From Sphingomonas rhizophila (GTDB taxonomy: Bacteria > Pseudomonadota > Alphaproteobacteria > Sphingomonadales > Sphingomonadaceae), in contig NZ_CP060717.1 of NCBI RefSeq assembly GCF_014396585.1, forward strand, positions 2,397,501 to 2,461,500: 64,000 bases of DNA, in the 5' to 3' direction. Made by a program: the position numbers and the translations under genes. Numbering within the stretch: the first letter of the stretch is position 1; every line of letters begins with the position of its first letter. The notes under the pieces are model-generated. The model was given only the letters and a program-made list of their open reading frames with translations. It was not told the DNA's origin and did no database searches. Below are positions 1 to 9,676 of this stretch, piece by piece.

Positions 1-1
1 C

Positions 2-1015
2 AAGCAGGCCCAATCGCGCGCCAAGATGCTGGCCAAGATGCAGCCGATCGCGGCGATGGCCGAGGACCCAAGCCTGGCCTTCAACTTCCCCAGCCCGAGC
101 GAACTGAAGCCGCCGCTGATCACGCTCGACGTGGCGAGCGTCGGTTACGCGGCCGGCCAGCCGGTCCTGCGCCAGCTGAACCTGCGCATTGATCCCGACG
201 ATCGCATCGCGCTGCTTGGCCGCAACGGCAACGGCAAGACCACGCTCGCCCGTCTGTTGGCGGCGCAACTCGCGCCGATGGACGGCGCGCTCAACGCCAG
301 CGGGCGGATGAAGGTCGGCTATTTCACTCAATATCAGGTCGAGGAACTCGAAGGCGACGACACGCCTCTGCAGCATATGACCCGCATGATGGAGGGCAAG
401 ACACCCGCCGCGGTTCGTGCGCAGCTCGGCCAGTTCGGCTTCTCCGGTGATAAGGCGACGACCCGCGTCGACAAGCTGTCGGGCGGCGAACGCGCGCGTC
501 TGGCGCTGGCACTGATCACCCGCGATGCGCCCCATCTGCTGATCCTGGACGAGCCGACCAACCACCTCGACGTCGACAGCCGCGAGGCGCTGGTCCAGGC
601 GCTCAACGATTATGAAGGCGCGGTCATTCTCGTCAGTCACGACCGTCACATGGTCGAACTGACGGCCGACCGGTTGGTGCTCGTCGATCACGGCCGCGCG
701 GTCGACTACGCGGGTAGCATCGACGACTATATCGACTTCGTGCTGGGCCGGAACCAGCCCAAGTCTGCCACCAAGTCGAAGGATGCACCGCGCAAATTCG
801 GAAAGGCCGGCGATGCCCTGCGCAAGGCCGTGCGCCAGGCCGAAGCGGAAACCGGCCGACTGACCGACGAACTCGCCGCGATCGATCGCGCATTGGCCGA
901 AGCAGGCGCCGACACTGCCGGGCTGCTCAAGCGCCGCGTCGACTGCGCCGCCGAGCTGGAGCGGGCCGAGCTGGACTGGCTCGACGCCAGTGAGCAGCTC
1001 GAACAGGCTGCCTAG
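2..1015 (+). CDS. ABC-F family ATPase, C-terminal part (cut by window edge)
   Basis: C-terminal part of an ABC-F protein, the soluble ATPases with two ATP-binding domains that act on ribosomes (EttA, Uup and YheS group). The frame is open to the left edge, so the first ATPase domain and the start are missing. Present are the end of the basic inter-domain linker and a complete second ATPase domain: Walker A GRNGNGKTT (from about base 218), signature LSGGERARL (about 475), Walker B LILDEPTNHLD (about 540) and switch SHDRH (about 640). No membrane segment is seen. A charged Ala/Lys/Glu-rich tail of about 85 residues, probably helical, follows. The family is secure; the subfamily cannot be fixed from this half. 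It converges on the acylase gene with one base between the two stops. Confidence 0.93.
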   Translation, partial: KQAQSRAKMLAKMQPIAAMAEDPSLAFNFPSPSELKPPLITLDVASVGYAAGQPVLRQLNLRIDPDDRIALLGRNGNGKTTLARLLAAQLAPMDGALNASGRMKVGYFTQYQVEELEGDDTPLQHMTRMMEGKTPAAVRAQLGQFGFSGDKATTRVDKLSGGERARLALALITRDAPHLLILDEPTNHLDVDSREALVQALNDYEGAVILVSHDRHMVELTADRLVLVDHGRAVDYAGSIDDYIDFVLGRNQPKSATKSKDAPRKFGKAGDALRKAVRQAEAETGRLTDELAAIDRALAEAGADTAGLLKRRVDCAAELERAELDWLDASEQLEQAA

Positions 1016-1016
1016 A

Positions 1017-3187
1017 CTAGCGGCGTTCGCCCGGGTGATAGATGGCGCGCGCGTGCGCCGCGACATCGGCCGTTTCGAAATGCACCGGCAGTAAGTGCCC
1101 GTCGGCATAGGCCTGGGCCTGGTCGGCGAAGTGTGGCGAGCGCGGGTCGCCGTTCACGCCCCGGCCGTCACCGCGAAGCCGCGTGGCCCGTTCTTGCCGA
1201 ACTCGACCACCGCTACGAAGCTGTTGCCGCTCGTGCCGTAGCGCTTCTTCGTCCCCGGATAGGTGCGCGCGCCGAAGCTGGCGAGCGAGCCCCAGTCGGC
1301 CGACGGGAACGGCACCGCAATGCTCGGCTTCGCGTCGTCAAAGGTCTGGACGATCGCGCCGTCATTGCGCTGGAAGCGGTTGATGTCGCCCCACTTGACC
1401 CGCCAACTCCCAAAGTCGCCGCGCAACTTGTCGAGCGCTGACGTTAGCGCCTCCAGCTTCTGCGTGTCGTTCGCTGCCTGCATCGCCGCATAGACCTGCG
1501 CGGTTGCCCGGCCCTTGATGCCGGCCGACGCCCGCTTCCACATGGCCTCGCCCCAGTGGACGGCCAGCGTTTGCGCTTCGCTGTCCGCCGACCAGCGCCG
1601 GTCCCATCCTCGAAGCATTGCGATCGGCGCCGCGAACGAGGCGCGCCGAGCATCGTCCGTCGAGAGGCGGTCGAATGCTTCGATCAGGCCCGGCAACAAC
1701 AGGTCGACCCCCGGCTGTTCGCGATCATAGGCTGCGGCGATCAGCTTGGCCGGCGTGAAGCGCTGCTCCCGTTCGAGCACGCGAAGCGCGTGGTCGGTGC
1801 GCGCGTTCCAGCCCCACTGATCCATGTAGCGCGGGAATTTCGCCGGATCGAAGGTGCCGCGGCCCGCTGCGGGCCATGGCGCATCGTTGGAGTTGAAGAC
1901 GAAGCCCGACGCCGGATTGACAACGTTGGGCAGGTCGCGAACCTCGTGCAGTCCCCGCCAGTCGGTCGCCGGATCGCTGCCATCGACAGGCTTGGTGTAG
2001 TCGAAGCGATTGTCGCGCACCGGCACGAACTGCGGGTGAAGGTAAGCGATGGTGCCGCTGGAATCCGCGAACAATGTGTTGTTCGACGAGTTGGCCCGCC
2101 GCTCGGCAACCGCCATGAATTCGGCCAGGTTGCGCGCCTTGGTGCGGAGGAAGCTCTGCTCCAGTGCCGCGACCGGATTGTCGAGGATGGCGTAGGCGAT
2201 CCACTTGCCGCCTTCCGACCGGACGATCGGGCCATGATGCGTGCGCAGGGTACGGAACGTGCGCGCCGCCAGCTGTCCGTTCGACTGCCGCACCTGGATG
2301 GTGATCGGAGTGACTGTCACCGCCCGCACCTTCCCGCCATACCGATAGCCAAGTTTACCACCTGGCAGCGCGGAACGCGTCTCCACGAATTCGTCGCGGT
2401 TATCGAGGCCGCTCGAGGTGTGCATCCACCCCGCGGTGCGGTTGAACCCCTGGTAAACGAAGAACTGGCCCCAGGTGACCGCGCCATAGACGTTGAGCCC
2501 TTCACCGCTGGTCACCTGCACGACATCGCGGAAGAAGAAGCTGGTGTGCGGATTGATCAGGAGCAGCGGCTTGCCATCGGCGGTCCGCTTCGGCGCGATG
2601 GCCATGCCGTTCGACCCCTGCGGCTCCTCGCGCGGCCGCTCGCCCGCGCTGACCTTGGACGGCGTCCCGTAGAAATCGCGCAGCGCGTCGAGATCGACGT
2701 ACTCGATGTCGCCGCCGATGCTCCCTTCCGAGAAACTCAGCGCCATCCACGGCTCGAACCGAGTGAGCACCCGCGGCCTCGTGCCAGGGTGCGTCGCCAG
2801 ATAGTAATTCAGCCCGTCGGCCCACCCGTCCATCAGCTTGCGCAACCATGCCGGGCTGGCGGCATATTGTGCGCGCAGTTTGGCCGGATCCGTCCACAGC
2901 CGCTGGCGCAGGTCCTTCCACAGCGACTTTTCGCCCTCGGCCTCGGACAAGCGGCCAAGGCTGGTGAGGTAATTGGTCTCGACCCGGTTGAAGTCGTCCT
3001 CGGCCTGCGCGAACGCCATGCCGAACACGGCGTCGGCGTCGGTCGGTGCCTTGACGTGCGCGATGCCCCATTCGTCGCGGGTAATGGTGACCAGCCTGGC
3101 GCGCGCCGCCAGCCGCGCCTGGTCGTCGGGCGCTGCCCACGCGGGCTGGGCGACAAGCAGCGCGGCGGCAAGCAGGATGATCTTCAT
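1017..3187 (-). CDS. Penicillin acylase family N-terminal-nucleophile hydrolase, frameshifted near the 3' end
   Basis: Family members cleave amide bonds (beta-lactam side chains, acyl-homoserine lactones, acyl peptides) and self-process so that an internal Ser becomes the N-terminal nucleophile. The chosen ATG at 3187 gives a signal peptide (MKIILLAAALLVAQPAWA), so the product should be exported. The processing site is visible as QGSNGMAIAP, with the nucleophile near Ser192. The frame stops early at 1154. One extra C in the CCCC run at 1159-1162 rejoins a second frame with the expected family ending (GGVNGDPRSPHFADQ), closing at 1017 with about 723 residues. It lies 2 bases after trpG, so it may be transcribed from the trp leader. 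Substrate unknown. The break is either a real inactivation of the last 45 residues or a sequence error. Confidence 0.85.
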
Positions 3188-3189
3188 CG

Positions 3190-3822
3190 CTATGTTGTGC
3201 GGTGCGCTCTCTTTCGGCGCAAGTCGGCGGCGAACCGTCTCCGGCAAGCATCCGCGCTCGCCAGCAGCCGGTCGATCAGCCGGTCGCCGCGCGGGGTCAG
3301 GATTGATTCCGGATGGAATTGCAGGCCGAATTGCCCGGCTTCCATGTCGCTGATGGCCATCGCCATGCCGTCCAACTCGGCCTCGACCCTGAACCGCTCG
3401 GGAAGATCAGATACGGGCGTGCACAACGAGTGATAGCGGCCAATGCCGAGTGGCGAGGGCAGGCCCTCGAATAGGTCGGTGCCATCATGGTCGATCGACG
3501 AGCATTTGCCGTGACAGGGGGCGTCCGCCCGGCAGACGGTGCCGCCCGCCTGCTGAACGATGGCCTGATGACCCAGGCAAATGCCGATCAGCGGCACCCG
3601 TCCGCGCGCCAGTTCGATCAGGTCCAGGCAGCAGCCCGCGTCCTCCGGCCGTCCTGGACCGGGCGACAGCATCAGTATGGCCGCGTCGTCGATCGCCCGC
3701 CGCAATGCCTCGTCCGCATCAATGCTGTTGCGCACCACCCGCACCGTCGCGCCTGCCGTCCGGCAGGCGTCGGCCAGGTTGAAGGTAAAGCTGTCGCGAT
3801 TGTCGACCAGCAGGATGTTCAC
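3190..3822 (-). CDS. trpG: Anthranilate synthase component II (glutamine amidotransferase)
   Basis: Class I glutamine amidotransferase of 210 residues that supplies ammonia from glutamine to the chorismate-using partner. The catalytic Cys lies in GICLGHQ, the oxyanion region is SPGPGRPED, and the catalytic His-Glu pair lies in FHPES near residue 173. Its ATG overlaps the trpE stop by 4 bases, which suggests translational coupling and a 1:1 complex. TrpG-type subunits can also serve aminodeoxychorismate synthase (PabA). The adjacent trpE and the upstream Trp-codon leader favour tryptophan synthesis. The stop is followed after two bases by the acylase start. Confidence 0.92.
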   Translation of the reverse strand: MNILLVDNRDSFTFNLADACRTAGATVRVVRNSIDADEALRRAIDDAAILMLSPGPGRPEDAGCCLDLIELARGRVPLIGICLGHQAIVQQAGGTVCRADAPCHGKCSSIDHDGTDLFEGLPSPLGIGRYHSLCTPVSDLPERFRVEAELDGMAMAISDMEAGQFGLQFHPESILTPRGDRLIDRLLASADACRRRFAADLRRKRAHRTT

Positions 3823-5339
3823 GCCGCGGCCCCGAGCGCGGCCAGCACCGCGCTTGCCTTGGCGCGGGTCTCGGCGGCTTCAGCAGCTGGCACGCTGTCG
3901 GCGACTACCCCGGCCCCGGCGCGCACCTCGGCCACGCCGTCGCGGACCAGTGCGGATCGGATCACCACCGCGCTGTCCATTTCGCCATTACCGGCGATCC
4001 AGCCGATCGCCCCGCCATAAGGCCCGCGCGCGCTGCGCTCGACCGACCGGATCAGCTCGATCGCGCGCAGCTTGGGCGCGCCGGATAGCGTTCCGACGTT
4101 GAGGCAGGCGCGCACCGCGTCGATCGCATCGGCGCCATCGGCCAGCCTTCCCTCCACCGTCGACACCAGATGCATCACCCGGGCAAACCGCTCGACCGCC
4201 AGCAGGCGCGATACGCGGCGCGTGCCCGGCACGGCGACCCGCGCGACGTCGTTGCGCGCCAGGTCGACCAGCATCAGATGCTCGGCCACCTCCTTGGCGT
4301 CGAGCCGCAAATCGGCTTCGAAACGGTCGTCCTCGTCGGGGGTCACGCCTCGCGGCCGCGTCCCGGCGATCGGGCTGACCGAGACGATCATGTCGTCACC
4401 GCGCCACGCCAGCTCGACCGCTGTCTCGGGCGAGGCGCCGAACAGCACGCCGTGCCCGCTGTCGAAACAATAATGATAAGCGCTCGGGTCGGCGGCGACG
4501 AGACGGCGGAAGGCCACATCTGGCGCGTCGCAAGGCGCACGGAAAACACGCGATGGCACGGCCTGGAAGATGTCGCCGGCGGTGATGTGCTCCTTCAGCC
4601 GAACGACGGTCGCCTCGAACGCGGCATCGTCCAGGTCGGGCGCTGCGCTCACTGGCTCGGCAAGCACCGGCGCAGGCGCCCGCGCATGCTCGCAGATCGC
4701 CGACAGGTTCGCCAGACGATCGGCGGCGAGGTGATGCTGTCGGTGTGCCGTCTTCTCGTCATCCGATCCGACGGCCATCGCCAGCACCCGCGCCGCGCCA
4801 GATGCTTCGACGACAATGGCTGTCTCGGCCAGCAGGAAGACGAGATCGGGAAAGTCGCCCGTGGGACGGGGCGGCAGGTCTTCGACCATGTCGACATGGT
4901 CGAATCCGATGATCCCTGCGGCGAGCGTCGCAAACGGCTCGTCGCCATCGATCGGCCCAGCCGCTGCGATCATGGCACGAAGGGCATCAAGCGCGGTGGG
5001 CGCCGCGGCGCGGGCCTCTTCGTCCGGGTCGTCGCAACGGGGGAAATGCAGGCTCAGGTCGCTGTCGGACCTGTCCGTCACATGGGCCGCCAACCGTTCG
5101 GCGACGGCTTCGAGCAGCAAGGCGCCGCCTTCGCTGACCGCGCAGATCCGCGCGTCCGGCCCCGTCGCTTCCAGCCGGAGTGCGGAATCGGCGACGATCA
5201 GCGCCCGCTGCCCGGTGCGGCGGAACAGGAACGGACGCCGGCCCTTCGCTACCAATGCCGCGTGCAGCGCCAATGGGTCGTGCGTCCCCGTCAACCGTCG
5301 CGACACCAGCCCCGCCTGTCCGGCGCGCGCGTGCCTCAC
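3819..5339 (-). CDS. trpE: Anthranilate synthase component I
   Basis: Chorismate-binding subunit that forms anthranilate from chorismate and ammonia, the first committed step to tryptophan. The GTG at 5339 was chosen because it overlaps the aroF stop (GTGA) and gives 506 residues, normal for TrpE; the open frame further upstream only reads through aroF. Visible motifs are VPSRVFRAP, LFGASPE, PIAGTRPRG, LVDLARNDVARV, NVGTLSGAPK and VRAGAGVVADS, all close to the enterobacterial TrpE type. The N-terminal LLES motif, which binds feedback tryptophan in enteric TrpE, is not present; the matching stretch reads FLFRRTGQ. It is the second enzyme gene of the leader-aroF-trpE-trpG operon. Confidence 0.93.
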   Translation of the reverse strand: MRHARAGQAGLVSRRLTGTHDPLALHAALVAKGRRPFLFRRTGQRALIVADSALRLEATGPDARICAVSEGGALLLEAVAERLAAHVTDRSDSDLSLHFPRCDDPDEEARAAAPTALDALRAMIAAAGPIDGDEPFATLAAGIIGFDHVDMVEDLPPRPTGDFPDLVFLLAETAIVVEASGAARVLAMAVGSDDEKTAHRQHHLAADRLANLSAICEHARAPAPVLAEPVSAAPDLDDAAFEATVVRLKEHITAGDIFQAVPSRVFRAPCDAPDVAFRRLVAADPSAYHYCFDSGHGVLFGASPETAVELAWRGDDMIVSVSPIAGTRPRGVTPDEDDRFEADLRLDAKEVAEHLMLVDLARNDVARVAVPGTRRVSRLLAVERFARVMHLVSTVEGRLADGADAIDAVRACLNVGTLSGAPKLRAIELIRSVERSARGPYGGAIGWIAGNGEMDSAVVIRSALVRDGVAEVRAGAGVVADSVPAAEAAETRAKASAVLAALGAAA

Positions 5340-6349
5340 AGGGTTCGGCCAAGGACACCCAGCACCGCGCCGAGCTGCTTGCCCAGCGCGATCATCTGGT
5401 CGGGATAGAGCGATTGCGGGCCATCGCTCAGCGCGGTCGGCGGGTCGACATGGACTTCGACCATCAGCCCATCCGCGCCAGCCGCCGCGGCCGCGAGCGC
5501 CATCGGCGCGACCAGGTCGCGCCTGCCGGTGCCGTGCGACGGGTCGACGATGACGGGCAGGTGGGTCTTGGCCTTGAGTACCGGCACCGCGGCCAGGTCG
5601 AGCGTGTTGCGAGTGGCGGTTTCGAACGTACGGATGCCGCGCTCGCACAGGATCAACTGGTCATTGCCCGCGGCCAGCACATATTCCGCCGCCAGCAGCA
5701 GGTCCTCGATGCGCGCCGACATGCCGCGCTTCAGGATGACGGGCTTCCCCGCGGCACCGACCGCCTTCAGCAGCGCAAAGTTCTGCATGTTGCGCGCGCC
5801 GACCTGCAGCGCGTCGGCGTGACGCGCGACCAGTTCGACGTCGCCGCTTTCGATGACCTCGGTGACGACGGGCAAGCCGACCGCACGCCCGACCTGGGCA
5901 AGAAGTTCGAGCGCTTCGGGTCCATGGCCCTGGAAGGCATAGGGGCTGGTACGCGGCTTGTACGCGCCGGCGCGAAGCACCCGCGCACCGGCCGCCTTGG
6001 CCGCCTGCGCACTGGCCAGCAACTGGTCCTCTGTTTCCACCGCGCAGGGACCCGCGATCAGGCCGAAGCGGTTCCCGCCGAAGCTGGCGCCGCCGACCGC
6101 CACCAGGCTGTCGTGCGGGTGAAGTTCGCGGCTCACCAGCTTGTAGGGCGCCAGGATCGGCTTCACGGATTCCACATAAGGATCGCCATCCAGCGCCAGT
6201 TCGGCCAGCACCCGCTCGTCGCCGAGTGCGCCAAGCACGACCCGCTCGCTGCCCGGCATATGCAGCGGCTTCAGGCCCTTGGCGGCAATGCGGTTCAGTA
6301 CGCGGTCGACCTCCGCCTCGGTCGCCTCCGGCTTCATCACGATGATCAT
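5336..6349 (-). CDS. aroF: 3-deoxy-7-phosphoheptulonate (DAHP) synthase, type I-beta
   Basis: Condenses phosphoenolpyruvate and erythrose 4-phosphate to DAHP, the entry reaction of the shikimate pathway. The protein has 337 residues. Residues 1 to about 75 form a small ferredoxin-like N-terminal domain typical of the I-beta group, where it usually serves allosteric control. The TIM-barrel core carries [36 protein letters not shown] and DPSHGTGRR, with the Cys, His and Asp metal ligands in place. An AAGGA ribosome-binding site sits about 8 bases before the ATG. It is the first enzyme gene after the trp leader and attenuator, so its expression is probably tied to Trp-tRNA charging. Confidence 0.93.
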   Translation of the reverse strand: MIIVMKPEATEAEVDRVLNRIAAKGLKPLHMPGSERVVLGALGDERVLAELALDGDPYVESVKPILAPYKLVSRELHPHDSLVAVGGASFGGNRFGLIAGPCAVETEDQLLASAQAAKAAGARVLRAGAYKPRTSPYAFQGHGPEALELLAQVGRAVGLPVVTEVIESGDVELVARHADALQVGARNMQNFALLKAVGAAGKPVILKRGMSARIEDLLLAAEYVLAAGNDQLILCERGIRTFETATRNTLDLAAVPVLKAKTHLPVIVDPSHGTGRRDLVAPMALAAAAAGADGLMVEVHVDPPTALSDGPQSLYPDQMIALGKQLGAVLGVLGRTL

Positions 6350-6373
6350 TCGTTCGGTCCTTGGAAAAGGGGC

Positions 6374-6402
6374 AATAAAAAAGCCCGCGGGTGGCGCGGG
6401 CT
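6374..6402 (-). terminator. Intrinsic terminator of the trp attenuator
   Basis: Read on the minus strand, AGCCCGCG (6402-6395), a 5-base loop and CGCGGGCT (6389-6382) form a perfect 8-bp stem followed by TTTTTTATT. It lies after the Trp-codon leader peptide and before aroF. A second hairpin, GCCTCG-TAT-CGAGGC, lies just upstream between leader stop and terminator and is a candidate part of the alternative fold. Confidence 0.9.
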
Positions 6403-6435
6403 CCTGGAAGAAACGGGCCTCGATACGAGGCTATT

Positions 6436-6534
6436 TCAGCGGGGCGTGCGCCATCGTTCGGGCAAGCGCCACCACCAGCCAGCCGACAGCGCGGAAGCAT
6501 TCAGAGCGGAATCGAGGCGTTGCGTTGCGTGCAT
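6436..6534 (-). CDS. trpL: trp operon leader peptide
   Basis: A 32-residue leader peptide (ATG at 6534, TGA at 6436) with three consecutive TGG codons (6477-6469) and a fourth TGG seven codons later; the run reads SAGWWWRLPERWRTPR. Four Trp in 32 residues, followed by an intrinsic terminator and then aromatic and tryptophan genes, is the classic layout of ribosome-mediated attenuation. When charged tRNA-Trp is scarce the ribosome should stall on the TGG run and prevent terminator folding. The alternative pairing was not computed; leader and terminator were read directly. Confidence 0.88.
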   Translation of the reverse strand: MHATQRLDSALNASALSAGWWWRLPERWRTPR

Positions 6535-6541
6535 CGACGCT

Positions 6542-6570
6542 AAAACAGCGCAGCGCGGATGGGCTGTCAA
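6542..6570 (-). promoter_or_regulatory. Promoter for the trpL-aroF-trpE-trpG operon
   Basis: The minus strand shows a consensus -35 TTGACA (6570-6565), a 17-base spacer and a weaker -10 TGTTTT (6547-6542), 8 bases before the trpL start. It falls in the short gap between the CHAT gene stop and the leader. The -35 match and spacing are good; the -10 is only a 3 of 6 match. Confidence 0.55.
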
Positions 6571-6580
6571 GCGCCGTGGC

Positions 6581-9500
6581 TCAATGTCCCGGGCGGACGA
6601 TGCGCTCCTCCCTCGATGCCCCGGCCTGGCGCAACGGCACCAGCGGCTTGGCCCCATCGCCAAGGATGATGAAGGCCGCCCAGTAGACCGGATGCGATGT
6701 CCGCGGATCGTCCATCAGGCCGCGCTGCGCTTCGCCCAGTGCCATTGCCAGCGGCTCACCCGCCTTGGCGCTGAGCAGGCCCGAGATCAGCCGCTTGGTG
6801 GCGTCGAACGACTCCGGGACTGGCCAATGGCTGGCGACGACTGACCGCGCCCCGCGCCGACGAAGGCCCGGACCAGTCCGTCGAGGGCATAGTTGCCGCC
6901 AGTGGCGACGCCCGCTTCGCGGCTCGCGCCAATGCTTGCCGACCCCGCGGTGTCGCAGGCGGACAGGATGACGACGTCCGCATCGAGCTTCAGGTCGAAA
7001 ATCTCGCGGAAGGTCAAAAGCCCATCCGATCCGTCCGCGAAGCTGGTGACGAGCGCTGGCCGCGCCGGGCATTCGGGCCGGGGCGCGGTGACCAGTCCGT
7101 GGGTCGCGAAGTGGACGACGCGATACTGATCGATGCTCCGGTCGGTCAGCAGCGCCGCGTCGGTGAACGCCTTGTCGGTGACGATCCGGCTTTGGGCCGG
7201 GCCGAATACCGACGCGCCGACGCGAAGTTCGTCGGCGGAAATCGGTTGCTGCCACACCTGGATCGGCCAGTCGCATTCGTCGGCGACCGCGACCGCGGGC
7301 CTCGCCACGGCGACCGCGTTGTTGCCAAGGCCGAGATAGGCTTGCCGCGCCCGGCTCGGGGCGATGGCGCGAACGTCGAGGAAGCTTCGCGGGCTGACCG
7401 AGATCGACACCTGACGGCCGCGCGCCAGCCAGTCGACGCCGGTAAAATCATATTCGTCGGCGCCCGGCCGGTTGAGCCGGACCGCATAGGCGTCGACTCC
7501 CGCCTGGGTCGCAGGAAGCAGGTAGGGCGGCAATTCCAGCATCGGCCCGTCGGGTTCGAACACCAGGTGCTTCAGCGACCGAACCTCGCCATCGACCGCG
7601 CCGAACAGCGACAGGTACAGCGTCCGCGCGCGAAGCAGGTCGAACGGTTCGCTGACCATTAGCCCGCCCGTTCCTCGATGATGCTCGATCGGACCTTGCT
7701 GACGTCGCCGCCCATCTCGGTCGCCGATTGCTGCAGCTTCATCGCCCGGGCGCCGCCGCGGGTCGCGAACAGCGCGTACACCGCGTCGTCGACGACCATC
7801 ATCTTGTAATAGCCTTCGCCGTCCCGGAGCGCCGCCTGCAATTCGGTCAGGTCGACATTCGACGGCGACAGCGCCTTGTACCGCGGATAGTCGGCGAGCT
7901 TCGCCTGCAACTGCGTTTGCTGTGCACGAAGGTCGACCAGGCTCGCCTTGGCCGCGTCCAGCGCCGCCTGCTCGCCGCGGGTCGGCTTGACCAGCGCGCT
8001 CAGCCGCGCTGCTTCCGCCTCGGTCCGGACGATTTCGCGGGTGCGTGACACCGCCAGCCGGAAGGTCGCGCTGGCTTCGTCGTTGCCGGCCGACAACTGC
8101 CGCGCCAGGATGGCCTGCGTCTGCGCGACGCCAGGCCGCTGCAGCACTTGGCTGGCGCGGAACATGCTCGCCGCCGCCGCCGCCGATCCATCGCCCGCCA
8201 AGAGTTCGAAATAGGGGGCCAGCAGCCCGCGCAGCGCCGCGCCGGCGTCGTCGATATTGGCGCTTTCCTTGATGACCTCGTCGAACAGCGCTCGCGACGC
8301 CGCACCCTGTCCGGTCCGCATCAGATAGCCTGCCTTGCGCGCCTTGGCCGACAGCAGCGCCGGGCTTTCGGGAAGGAAGCGCCCATCGTTGCGATCGCGC
8401 TGTCGAACGAGGCCATCGCCGCGGCGGGGTTGCCCGCCGCCTCGTCGACCAGCGCCCGTTCGACCCCGATCTCGCTTTGCAGCCAGCTGGTCGACAGCAC
8501 GCGCCCGTCGCGCACGCTGGCGAGGTCGCGCCGCGCGCGGTCCAGACGTGCCGCGGCATCGGACAATTTGCCTTGGAGGCGGAACGCTATCCCGGTCAGC
8601 GCCGTCGCCTGCGCGTCGAGCACCGCGGCCCGCTCCAGCTGCGTCAGTCCTGACCCAAGCTGCGCCACCTGCTGCGTGCTGTTGCTGGCGCGATTGATCA
8701 GCTGCGCCATCGGGATGCTGATCAGGCCGCGGCGAAGCTGGCTTTCGCCCTCCTCGGCCATGACGTCGGCGACCTTGCGATTCAGTTCTTCGAGCGCGCC
8801 GTCGGTGTCGCGCTGGTTGAGGGCGTTGATGGCGCGGTAGTTGCGGATCAGGCGCTGGCTGACGCCGTCGCCTTGCGGCGCGCTCGCCTCAGCCCGCGCC
8901 AACAGGCGCAGGGCGGCGGAAAAATTGCCGAGGTTCGACTGCTGCAGTCCTTGATTGGCATAGGCTTCCGCCAAGGTCGCCGCATCGTCGCCTTCGCGGT
9001 TGGCGATGTCTTCGAAAAACTGCGCGGATTCGGCGAAGCGGCTCCCGTTGCCGCGGGCATAGGCCTCCTGCCGCGCGCCGGCGGTATCGAGCGATCCGGC
9101 CTGAGTCCGCGCGAATGCTGCGGGATCGCTGACTTCGGTCGTGGCGACCTGGATGACGCCCGGTTGCGCCCGGTCCAGCACCACCGACGCCAATGCCAGC
9201 CGCAGCGCAGGATCATAACCCGCCAGCCCCTCGACCATGTAGCTGGTGTGCCTCTTGGTCAGCGAATAGCGCACGTAGTCGAGGCTGTTTGTCTTGTCGT
9301 GGCAGCGCGCGGCCTGAACTGCCCCTACGCCCTCGAGTGTCGCGGTCGACGGCTTGCAGTCCAGCGTCGCCATCGGCAGCGCGCTGGGTTCGGACAACAG
9401 GTTGATGCCGCGGCGCACCGCGATCAGACTGCCGACCGGCGACGCCGCGTCGCGGCACGTCAACAGATAGCCGCGGTCGAACATGCCGGTCAGGCGAGCA

Positions 9501-9676
9501 TCGGTCGGCTTCGATTGCGCAGTGCATAGCACCCCGGCGTCGCCCAGGCGGAAGCTCGTCCGGGTCGAGATAGGCAGGGTCGACAGCGGCGCGGCCAGCG
9601 CAGGACCGGTTATCGCACAGGCGGTGATCGTCCCGCCAATGAGCCACCGGGCGAAGCGGGAAGTCTGGTGGGCCAT
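6581..9676 (-). CDS. Exported TPR-CHAT domain protein (caspase-like), with three frameshifts
   Basis: CHAT proteins are caspase-like cysteine peptidases, often with TPR repeats. The N-terminus is a signal peptide (FARWLIGGTITACAITGPALA), so this one should act outside the cytoplasm. A helical TPR-like region follows (roughly residues 180-650), then the CHAT domain with the His in FATHGL (codon at 7099) and the Cys in LSACDT (codon at 6955). Three frame breaks, near 8366-8373, 7663-7669 and 6850-6853, each need one added base, two in C/G runs, and restore about 1032 residues. The break near 7663 falls inside the CHAT domain, arguing against two natural genes. The ATG at 9676 overlaps the fhaB stop (a GTG at 9679 is possible), making it third gene of the fhaC-fhaB operon. 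Target unknown. Confidence 0.82.

Noticed and set aside
1556..3433. A 625-codon open frame on the plus strand
   Set aside because: It lies antisense to the acylase and trpG genes, has Arg/Ala/Gly-rich low-information sequence and no family motif; it is a high-G+C mirror frame.
7657..7669. TAATG junction as a natural boundary between a TPR gene and a separate CHAT gene
   Set aside because: The CHAT domain begins before the junction (GEGYYKMMVVDDAVYALF) and continues after it, so a single-base loss explains the split better.
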